A DNA stretch of 64,000 bases, from NCBI GenBank assembly GCA_951217055.1, contig OX578284.1, positions 29,972,187 through 30,036,186 of the forward strand, read 5' to 3'. The stretch's first letter is position 1. Each line of letters opens with the position of its first letter. Made by a program: the position numbers and the translations under genes. The notes below the pieces were generated by a model. The model saw only the letters and a list, made by a program, of their open reading frames with translations, was not told where the DNA came from and made no database searches. This DNA comes from Gerris lacustris. Taxonomy: Eukaryota > Arthropoda > Insecta > Hemiptera > Gerridae. Below, piece after piece: positions 12,817-25,000 of this stretch.

Positions 12817-13018
12817 TCACGCCTGCCCAGCTGTCGTGCGTACTACCTGACCTGCTCCTGGATGACCTGTATCAGCTGCTGTGTGACCTGATTCTTCATC
12901 TGTCCGTCCAGGAAAACAAAGACATCCGGAACCCGATGAACTTCTTTTGAACACTATTCTTTCCTCTCTTTCTCTTTCTGTCATGCATCTGTCATAATAA
13001 TCTGAGTCTTTTAAATAC
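12817..13018 (-). CDS. RhoBTB: RhoBTB terminal coding exon 14
   Basis: 202 nt, residues 664-730 plus TGA at 12819-12817. It encodes [18 protein letters not shown], a basic stretch FKRSSSG, the cysteine pair CLCF and a Gly/Ala/Thr-rich tail. The first 30 residues match the family. The final 30 or so are not recognisable, so the exact C-terminus, or a further splice at the GTAGTA inside this exon, is less certain. Confidence 0.82.
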
Positions 13019-16000
13019 CTGTAACAAAAACAGTATATTGTGTCAACTTCCCTGCTTTACAAAATAATGGACTTAATTTGGGTACTTTTTAAATCCACTA
13101 TCATCCTGACACATTACTACAAACAAACACATTGAACCTCATTCTATAAAAAATGCATCACTCCTTTTTTAATCATCACTCTAGTGTTATTATTTATTTT
13201 AAGCAAAATTGTTAGCGTTTAATAGACGATGGTTCCTTATTGTCACAAGAAAGTCTGGTAGGGTAATGTTGAGCCACTTATTGTTAATTTTATGTTTAAT
13301 TAGTAGTAGTAGTAGTTACCTAGTACTTCCTACTAGACGGGTAGGACGAACCACTTGTTCGAACCTCGCAATCAGGTCTACAGTGGACCCATTTTACTTC
13401 TTCGTGGTGGAGAGTTCCAGCTACTTCACACATCATACATTTGTACATTGTACCGCCGAAGCGAGTATGATGTGGTCATTAGTAAGCTATATGAGCGTGC
13501 TTCAAAGTGTGGGGGAAGAGGACCCCTCAGGGGGTCCCCTCGCCCTACTCCGACCTCGAACCATAGATACAGATCGCATCTCATGACACGGATCGAACCC
13601 ACTAGACGACGTGGGGGAAGAGAACCTCTCATGGGGTGCCCTTGCCCTGCTCCGTCTGCGATTCATAGATGCATTCAGTGTATCACGGCCTGGGATCGAA
13701 CCCACGACCTCGAGTTGCCTCGACTCAGTGATAGCTGCCCGGTGTCTTTGCCACCTCGGCCACCCTGGCTCCCTATTATATTTAATTAAATAGTTACATA
13801 AAATTTTCAGTAACAAATTATTTTTATCAAATTTTGAGTATTTATTTGCGGGGAAATTCTGTTAATTGTGATAATAATAATAATAATAAAATATATATAT
13901 TATTTATTAATTATTGTAATATTCTGCAATGTTTAATAATGATTTCTTAGATTGTGGATATTTCCTGATTACGATAGATAACTTATAATAGCTTACCACA
14001 CAGGCGGCCAGCGGTTTTCCATCAAATAATCCTGATTATCTGGATGTAAACCTCTTAGGAGTTTTGGTGACATTTTACACAGCTTATTGTAGTTTGTACA
14101 CAGATGATTCATACACCAGTCAGCTAGTTGGTCTGCATTATGTAGCTGAAACCATAAGAAAATTTTAAATGGCCTAAATAATTAACAAATAATATATTAT
14201 TTATAAAAAATAATATATTTTCAGTTATAAAAGTTGGCTTGAAAGAAATCAGATTTTTTTTTTTTCATAGTTTATTTACTCTTTTTATATTTTATAAGTT
14301 ATATCATTCCCACTCTCTTGTATTTAAGGTCCAGCTAAGTGGTTAGTTAACTCCCACCTCACTTGAAACCATAAGAGATGAGATGTTTCACCCTTATGAT
14401 CACATCCCATGAATGAAATTTGGCATACATGTTCAGAAAAAATATACCTCGAGGTGAAACCAATAAATTAAAGAATGGTTGGTCGGTGAGAAAAAAGGAT
14501 TCTAACTATTTTAATTAACTATTTTTATTTTTTAGTTCATTTAAATAAGAATTAAATTAGTAGTATTCCCATGAGAAATCTAGTTTCCAAGATATCAATA
14601 AAAATAAGTCTGGTTTAGCTTAAAATCAAAAACTGAATGTAAAAGAGATCACCTATTGAATACCTTTTAAATTTTTTATTAATAAATTAATTAAATTAGT
14701 TTTTATATTATTAAAATTCAGTATCACTGTGTGTAAGAGAAAGTTTCTATTTTGTAAGACTGATTTTGTTCTTGGTGTTTTCTTCTTTACCCCTGAATAT
14801 TTAATTTATTTTAAAAAAAAATTGCATATTATTTTATTATTATTTATATATTATTAATATATTTCAAAATAATAACACATAAACACATAAATAATAACAC
14901 ATAATTACATATTATTATTTATATATTATTATTTGTGTATTATTAACACACATTTAACTTTATTTCAACTTCCCACTTACCTAATAATAGGTTTGTTCCA
15001 ACCACACTTCAAACTAGTTCCAAACTGTACTACGCATGCGCATTAGCGAAAAACCATCAAGTGTGGTCTGATACGCATGCGTCGGACAGTTTCAAACCAG
15101 TTTGAAGTGTGGTTGGAACTAACCTAATACATTTGAAAACTAATATTACATTTTTCTAATATTAGTTGTGATTTATCAGAGTTTAATTACTGATTAAGTT
15201 ACCTTGCCCGGTTCTAGTAATTTAAGGCAGAGTTCGACAGTCTTGTCAGCTGTTTCAGTAGTAGAAGACATGTGTTGTAATTCTTCGACTACTCTCTTTT
15301 CTATAAGATTTATGAGTCTAGGTAAGCAAAGTCTATTTGCAAGTTCTAAAAGATCAACACAGCGTGATGGTTGAACAGGTCCTACTTCATCACTGTACAA
15401 ATAACCCAGCAACAGTCGAAGTGTTTCGCTTTTCACACCTGGGAATACAATCTAAAAACAAAAAAACATAAACTAATAGATTAAAATTTAAACTAAAACC
15501 GTTGTAAATAGTTTTTTAGATGAGCAATGAAGTTACTTAATCAGAAATAAAAGAAAGACGTCTCTCCACTAAAAGTAATTTTATCGTGTCAAGCCTTATT
15601 TTTTTTAATAACGTTTTAACTTAATTCTTTTAGCTAATACGTCTATTGATTTCTTTGTCAGGCAACGAAGATGACCACTAGTTGTTGAAAGCCTTCTTTG
15701 TACAATAAAGTTAGTTTTAATGGAGAGAGGTCTTTCTATTCTTTATCCTACTTCTGTTATATTCAGGACCTTAACTGTATAACAAGATGATTCTGTCAAT
15801 GATATGTTGTTTTTAATAAAATTTAGAACTGTTTTAAAAATTTTAAGGCACAATCTAAGAAAATTAATTGAAGGATTATGTAGCTATAATTCACTAGTTG
15901 TGTTTTGTTGATAGGAATCCATTTTATCCAATAATCTAAACACCTTCAATTCTGCTTTTTCTTTTCAATCCTACCCTCATTAGTCTATTTACACACAAGT

Positions 16001-19000
16001 TCAGAATATTAAATCGATATGACTACTAAACAATTCTCAATACATAATATAATTAAAATTAAAAACATGTAAAAAAAAGGTTGTAATTATATCTGATCTG
16101 AGTCTTGGCCTACCAATTAAAAGCAACTAGATGCCTAATAAGAATTCTTATAGTATTCTATCCACTAAGCAGGTTGACAGACCTACAAAAAGTAAGCACC
16201 TTTATTAGAGCAAACCTCTTAGTTCATTAAAATATCTTACCACTTTGGCTGAACCTTCTCTGAAGTCTCCAGAAAACATAGCTCTCATCATATCACAGCG
16301 AGCCATTAGTATAGGTCTATGTGCTGGAAGGTAGCCATCATCTAGTTGGAATAGAACGTCTCCAAAAAGACCTTGTCCTAAGCACACATCTCTCAGTCTA
16401 CTCCGTACTGCCTGTAATACAAATAATCATTAATAGTCATTAATTAATAATGTATTTTTCATTTTATTAGTCTCATTTTGTTCCTGAAAATCTTTATATT
16501 TCTGTAATAGTCCAGGAGGTAGTATGCAAACAAGTGTCTGAATAACATCAAGCTAATTTTGTGTATATGATAATCTTTTGGTGCCTTTTAAAAATATGTG
16601 ATCGGCTAAGTTCATCAGCGGGACATAACTTGGCAATAGGCATTTGAAAAAACATCCAGTGGAGAGCGGCCTTGTCCTGCCCATTTTGGTGGACAATGTG
16701 ATTTTCATGATCCTTAGTAAAAAATTAGTTAAAAGACCAAAAGTCAAGTTGATGTTAATTTGTCACTTGATAAGTTAGTTATTCAAATATTACTCCAAAT
16801 AAAGAAGTGACTTATCAAGTAACAAATTAACATCAACAAATTAACAGCTAACTAATTTTGTAATCAAGATCATGTCCAACAAGATCGGTGGGACAAGGTC
16901 CGCTCTCCACCGGTTTGTTTTTTTCAAATGCCTGTTGCCAAGCTATGTCCCGCAGACGAACTTAGCCGACCACACATTCGTAAAAGGTACCAAAAGATTA
17001 ACCAATATACCAAATTCTAGCTTGATGTTAGTCAGACACTATTTTGCACTATCTCCTTGACTATGAAGTTTGTACAGAATGAGTGCTGTGTTTTGACAGT
17101 GTGGAAAAATTGGGATGGTGAGCCAATGAGAAGTCAAGATTTTGAATTCTAGAAGATTGGCCCTACTAGAAAAACATAAATGTCACAAGTAGAGGGGCGC
17201 TTAGAATGACCACCTAGAGGCTTTATTTTTTTTCTTGCATAGGTTAGCCAACATGAGTGTCAATGTTGAACACTCAAAACACATTCCCTAAAAACTGTAG
17301 TCCTTTAGTCAATGTTCTTCGAGCCTATAAAATATTGGTCCATTTAGTTTGCCTTAGATATTACCATTTTGTTCTGATAATAAAATGTAATCAGCTTATT
17401 ATTATTCAGAATGCAAGTTATGAATATTTTCATAGCGTGTTTTTTGTTATAATACATATATATTATATTCTCTTAAAAATGAAAAATAAATGAAAATAAC
17501 CAAAACCAAAACTCACAGCTTTATAACGTTGTTTTAGTTCAGGATTTAAAAAGATTTCGTGAGATTGTATATTAGATACAAAAACTAGCAGTTCAGGAAG
17601 ATCAATGTATTCAGCTGCTTGCCTTATTTCCTGTAAAAAAAAATTTAAAAATCATATTAACATTTAATTTAATCATACTTTCCTTTATTGCGCTTTCAAA
17701 AATATACTTTTTTTACAAAATACTGTGACAAGTAAAGGGGGCTGGTGTAGCCAAGGTATTAGCATACTAGCTTTAAACCTAGGATCTGGTTGGACCCCAG
17801 AGAGGTGAGACATGTTTTACACTGATTATCACAGCGAGTAGATGAGTAAAGTGGCCAAATCCTCCGTCCTGTAATAGCCTAATCATGGGTTGATCACTGA
17901 GACGTTAAAGAAAAGAGAAAAAAAAAAGAACAAACATATATTTTTCCTACTAGCGGCAGCAAAATTACGCATTATTAAACTGTTTTTAGGCATGAAAGTT
18001 TAATTTCTCTGAGGTTTCAAGAAAACTTTACAATACGCAGCAAAATACGATTTTGCTGCCTAGGCGGCAAAATCGTATTTCGCTGAGGATTTTTTCAGGC
18101 TAAGCCACGCCCACATTCCCCGCTACAAATAAATAAACAAACAACCTTTTCTTTTATATTATCTTTAACCTAAATTATTTGAACAATTTACCTTAAAAAT
18201 ATTACGAATTTATAAAAAAGGGTTTATAAATACTAATTATAGATTATATTTATAAAATAGAATGGAGTAAAAAGATAAAAAAAAAGAAATAAAATATTAC
18301 AAAAAATAGTAGGTCTTAAAATAATCATAATTAAATTAGTGGCAACACTGCAGCTCGTCTATTATCATCATTTTGTTTTGTTTTTACAGTATTTCTGTCA
18401 ATTAATTTTTTATAATTGTAACATTTGATATTGTTGCTTGTTTTTTTTTAATTTGAATAGTTCAATAATAGTATTTGATAAGTAAGTAAGTATTATAAAA
18501 TGAATATTATTTATAGGAAACATTTTTCTGCCGCCAGTAGGAAAAATATTGTATGCAACAAGGCAGCAAAGGAAACATTTCTGCCTCATATTGATATATT
18601 GCCTGCCTCGGCTTCTCCTCGGCAGTCAATCGAATTAATTACCTGCATCGGCTTCGCCTCGGCAGTTAATTTCCATAGCCTGACCTCGCCTCCGGCTCGG
18701 AGGCTAACTTAATCATTCGTCAGAAAAATTCCATTTTGCTGCCTAGTTACATAAATAACTATTTTCTTCTGTTTTTCCACCTTTTCTGTGTTGTGGTTTG
18801 AAAATTGTAATGTAAATTAGACCCGAGATAATTTTAGGGAAAATTGCCATAATTTTATCATGTAATTTCTTGAAACTCAACTTAGATTTTATATTATTCT
18901 TTATTAATCAATTGGTTTGCAATGGTACATTTTGTATTTATGAATTTGCTTGTTGAGAATTCGTAACTGTTATATTATTCCACTCATTACTGCGATAGTG

Positions 19001-22000
19001 ATTTTTATTGGGCTTAAGTACCACATTATTGTATTGTATGTATTGTACTGCAGCACTGTAAAACTGGTTTTACCTCCAGAAGGGAGCAAAAATGAACTTT
19101 TCTCCCTAGTTTACAGGGAGGAAAATTACTCATTTCATCCAGTCAGGTTGAACAGGGAGTAATGGAAAATAGGGATCCAGTGTTACCCTAGATAAACACA
19201 AGTGAGTAAGGTTGGTGTTAAATACACCATTTCATTTATTAACTTTTGTTTATTTTATAAATCTATAATGTCATCTTCACAATATAACCTTTAAAACAAT
19301 TTTCATGGTGCTTCATCAGTGAAACAAACAAATAATAATTTCTAAAAATGTAGATAAACTAATGCATATGTTTATACGTAAGTTGGCAATACTGTTCAAT
19401 GACTCAGCTACCAGCTGATTCTCCCTTCTAATTTTAGTACTGATTTCAAATAATTACTGTCTATAATTAAATTCAATTTTAACATGATTAAACTTATTTA
19501 GTAAATTGTTATTATTATATTTAACTCTTTTTTTTATTGTCTCCAAAATATTAAATCTTGTAAAAGAGAAAACCAATTTTGTATTTTAAAGTTAAATGAT
19601 GGGTCACACCTCTTATAGAAAACCAGGTAAGTCAGAGTAAACCTCTGTAATTTCAACGAATTATTGCTAAACGTTGTTCGGATGAAGAATTATTTGTATT
19701 TAGCAGGATATTCAAACTAAATTTAAGTATGAATACACATATAAAGTGAATATTTGGGTGGGAAAACAGCAAAACAATTAAATGAAATAAGCTAATACTA
19801 GTAGTGAAGGGGGACATGTTTAAACTCTCTTCAGTAACTTTTATTTGGTGATGGTAAACACGATATATCAAACTAACAATACTTATACTAACAATATACT
19901 TATTCTTAGTTTAATTTTTATAATTTTATTTTATTGTTAGACTGTTTTATTTTTATTTGTATTATCTTACTTTTATTATATTATTTTTGTTTTTATTTGA
20001 TTTTAGTTGCCTTTGACTATTGTTTCGTATTTATTTGTATCGGTTTCTTTTTTGACATTTTATTCAGTGTTGGGTTACTGATTGTTTAGTTATGCAGCCA
20101 CATGGGAATTTGGTTTCTCAAGAACCAAGTTCCCCTGTGAGTAGAGGTTATTGAACCAAATTCGTGACGAACTTGGTCTTCCATCGGGTTGGAAAACATT
20201 TGTTCGGTTAACTGGCAGCGCTCACGGAGTTCCCCTGTTTGTGGAGGACACGAACCGAAGTTTGTCATTTTATCAGAGGAGACGCTACACTCTACACATC
20301 CGATTCATTTGTTTCTTTTTACTTCTTTTAACGCTGTTTGTTTTCTAAAGCTGTTTCTTTTAACTCCGTTTTTAACACTTGTTTTTGTTTTTTCACCCTG
20401 TGTTTTCAGCTAATTTTTACACTACGTTCAGAGGGAAACTGACGTTTTAGACGAACCGTTGTTTCGTGTACCCTCTTTACTGTGTGTAGAGAGCGGACCC
20501 CATGAACTTCGTTCGGCGAACCAAGTTCCTATGTGTGTAGCCCGCTTTAGGCACTAAATTGATGGCCGAAAGCTGCTTGATTTTTTTAAAATAAATATTT
20601 TACTTGGAGAGACATCTCCATATTCTATCTTACAAGGATAAGATTTTTTAGATTTCATAATAATTTAACTCTCTTATTATTGTTCTCACTCCTATTTCTG
20701 GCTTATTATTACTATTTTTCTTTTCCCTAATGGCCTTTTCCTATCCACACTATAAATTCTACACAATATTATTTGAAAGATATAATTTACTTAATCATAT
20801 GAAACATATAGCTTAAACTTAATGAATTCAATAAAAATATAAGTACGTTTAATGACAATAATTCTATTATTGATTTAATTTTATCTACATATTTTAATAT
20901 CTAAGGCATATGTTTGTACAGCTCTACTAGCTACATAATTTGCATCTGTTCTACCAAAAGCCAACTTTAAATTTGTTTTTAGAATTACCAATAACATTCC
21001 AACTGGTAAGCACTGAAAAATGAAATACACCATTGATACATTTAAACTTATATTTTTTATTCTATGATAGTTAGTTTAATTTGGAAATATTTTTAAAAAT
21101 TAAAAATTTTATATGATAGATATACTCGTATACATTGCGTCCAAGCCTACAAAAGATAAAGTAAGCATTTCTGAAGAATGAAATTTGATTGTCTCCAAAT
21201 TAAAAGATTCAGACATCAGGGTACATTTTCCATGTCTTAAAAACTACTCATCTGATTTTAATGAAATTGAACGCTAGGTCATAATCAGCCTACTGCTGGT
21301 CCCATATTAATGTCTACTGTCTGCACATATTTAATATTGAATAAAAATATGTGTAACCCTACTGAGAATTGAAACAGGTCCAAACAACCACCATTTAATT
21401 CTCAGTGGGATCGCATTATTTTATACTCATGTGACAATTTCTCCAATATTAGGACCCAAGGAATCTATGTACCACCAGTTATATGACACATGATTCACAT
21501 TCCATGAGGAATGTATGTAATTGGCTGACTATTTTTTTTTTTTTTAAATGTATCTGTAATTATTATTGTATTTTTATGAGTTAACACAATGGTTACCTGT
21601 AGTTGAGTGAATTTGGAATCAATATTTCCCGTGTACAGGAAAAATATACATTGCTGCATCGCTTGAGCTGTGATTAATTTGCTTAGAGTTATAATGGTCT
21701 GAATTGTTGAAATCTTTTTCCCTTGATAATCGACATCTTCGTACTGAAATTATAAAAAGAAATAAATAAAATAGAAAAGAATAAAAAATTGTAAAACAAC
21801 AAAATAAAACAAAATATTCCTACACATATGAAATTTATAATTTTTTTGTTATCTACTTATTGGTATTTGTATAGGATGAAATTTATAATTTTTTTGTTAT
21901 CTACTTATTGGTATTTGTACCTGTTGCACTCTAATTGAAGTAAAGGCAGGATGATTTAATTCTTTGTTGGAACTAACTCTTAGATTATTTTCTTGACAGG

Positions 22001-25000
22001 AATCTTTACCAGATACTAATACTTGACAACTTGATCTTCGTTTTAGTTGTTCCCAAACTCCTCCAGCTCTGCAATGAAATAAAACATATTTCATTTTTTT
22101 TTCCATTAGTTAAAATTAACCCTCTGCCTTGAACATGTTTTTTACTCTGAGTTCCTCTTAGATTTTACTTTGTTTTAAAGGTTTTAATTGTATCAAACCT
22201 TTAGTGTAAGACACATTCATGCTAACCACTTATAATCCTGGCAGATTTTACCGACAGACAACTTTATGGTAAGATGTCTACTGAAAGTGTTCTTGGGCCG
22301 CCCGCAGCCATAAACATTCACTTTGAGTGATATTTTGTAGTATATTGGGGTGAAAAATACCGTTGTTCTGGGCAGAGGGTTAACGCTTTTAATGTAACTT
22401 TTTTTTAAAAAGCAGATTATATATTAATCTTTAAATAAAAATACAATGTATAATTTAATGTATAGTTGATGTTTTAATTTTTTATTTATTTTATAATTTA
22501 CATTTTTTTAAATAAATAAATTGATACACTAACAATTTTATATAGATCTCACTTGATCCTTCTTATATATAAAATCTAGAAAATGAATTCTTTATTCTGA
22601 AAAAAGTGTTAAAATTTTAACAACAATTTGTATGAATACAAGCAAATATGATAATAATGAAGCCAAAAATTGAGGCGTGAGTTAAAAATTAGTTTAATTA
22701 CACTACTACGTCACAGTATAAAAACTACACTACAAAAACTAATTTGGTAAAAGGCATAGGAAATTGTTAAGGGACAGATTTAAAATAAACTTTCCTAGAA
22801 AGCCCTTATTTTAACTTATTTTCTTAACTTATTTTCCAAATTGGGCCACTTAAGAAACACTACAAATAACCTAAGAACCATTCAACTTATTACGTCGCAT
22901 TATTAACCAATTTTTCTTGTACTTTCCTTTATCTGTCTTTAATTTTTACACATTATTTTTTAAGATCACTAAAAAATGTATCTTATTTTTAATTTCCGTT
23001 ATAAATTGTTAGAGGTCTTTAATTTGTGTTTCTATAGTTTATGACTGTTACAGTTATACCAGTTTTTTTTTATAGATTTAGATGGGACAAAGTTTTTTTT
23101 TAATCTATTTTGCATCCTCAAAAGGATAGTGTAACTTCAAAAAATTCAAAACTTTTTTATTATATACATTCTTTAATAACTATAAAGCTAGTTCAATTCT
23201 ATTGGATCTAAATTCCAGGGCTTTATTATCCAAACCATTAACCTGTATTATCTCACCAAGATATTTAAATGTATTCACTCTCAATTTGGAGCATCTTCCA
23301 AAATTTTTTTTTGTTTTTCATTGGAGACCAAACCTTTTCTGATACTTATTTTAGAAAATGAATTTGAGTAGCTGTATCTTCTAGGTTTTCTGTAAGAATT
23401 TCTAAATCATTTGCAAAACCCAGGTAGTTTATTTCTACTCTTACATCTGAGTATATTTTCTTAATTTTAAGTTTTTTTAGGGTTACTAAATTCTATGTTC
23501 TCATCACTTTTACAGTATGTAGTTAAAAAGAATGGAGGAAAGTCCTTTTCTAACCCCTCGTTTGATTTCAAAGTCTGAAAATATCAACTATTCCCATTAT
23601 CTACGACCCATTCTCTTCATATTCCTCATTTATTGTCATTTTCTTTTTGATACTTATTTTAGAAAATGAATTTGTGTAGCTATATCTTCTAGGTTTTCTG
23701 TAAGAATTTCTAAATCATTTGCAAAACCCAGGTAGTTTATTTCTACTCTCACATCTGAGTATATTTTCTTAATTTTAAGTTTTTTAGCGTTTCCAAATTC
23801 TATGTTCTCATCTCTTTTACAGTATGTAGTTAAAAAGAATGGAGGAAAGTCCTTGTCTAACCCCTCGTTTGATTTCAAAGTCTGAAAATATCAACTATTC
23901 CCTTTATCTACGACCCATTCTCTTCATATTCCTCCTTTATTGTAATTTTCTTTTTGTTTTTGGGTTGTAAATCAGTTTTTGTATTTGTGGACAAGTTGTA
24001 TAGCTGAACTTATAAGTCATAATTATTTACTCTTTATCTGCATGAACTAATGTTTTGTATTCTCCATTTATTCTCATGGCTAAACTATCGCACCCAAAAA
24101 GCTATTCTGTGTGGGTAACAATATAATTTTGGGTTGTGGTAGTATAGTATGTCTATATATATAGAATTAAAGTATTGTCTGTACATTGGTCAGAATTGAA
24201 AATTTTTTGGATACTTTTTCATTTTATACATTCCTAAAACCAAATCCGACCTTAACTTTTTTTGTGTATGGATGTGTGTCTGTCGCATCAGTCAGACTAG
24301 ACTTTATAGGTGCAAAACTGGCTAAATGAAATCGATGAATTTTTTTTCAGGGGTGAGCGCAAACATGTTGCGCAATTTGTAGGCTTGGTTTCATCTAAAA
24401 ATATTGAGTAGAACCAAAGTTATTAACAATTTTATTTTTTTAAAAAAATTATATAAACCATAACCTAAAAAAATTATTTTGACCCACAGTAAACAAACCC
24501 CACAGACTCGCTAATCAAAATGTTTGGGTACTTCTAGACCACCTAGAGACTCGTGATTTTTTGCTTTTGGTCTGAAATTGGCCCCATCCAACTGGAAAAA
24601 TCCGAAACTTTGGACCTATGACTTTTTGTCGTACCTTTATCGGTTCTATCTTAAATAGTGCTAAATTTGATTTTTTTTTTTTGTAAAATAAATTGACTTT
24701 GAGCTCTTATGGCATCCGCAATTGTTGACCGATTTAATTTCTGATTGGGGTGCTTAAATCTCACACCATTGCTCTATAAATGAAGTACTTATTATTTTTT
24801 CTAGAACTAGAGTTATTAAATATTTACTGGTGCAACTGCCGTATTAAGAGAAGAGACTGTTAATTAAATTAATGCACCATCATGGTTGATGATTGTCCAA
24901 TGACTTCCCAGTGTAATTGGTTTTTACAACGTTTATTTTCTTATTTATTATACTTTTTTTTTTTTAATAATTTCTGTACATTAGTTAGTTTCTATTGGCT

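Noticed and set aside
13209..13816. Several overlapping frames of 60-144 residues on both strands
   Set aside because: All lie on the GC-rich tRNA-SINE and its flank; none resembles a protein.
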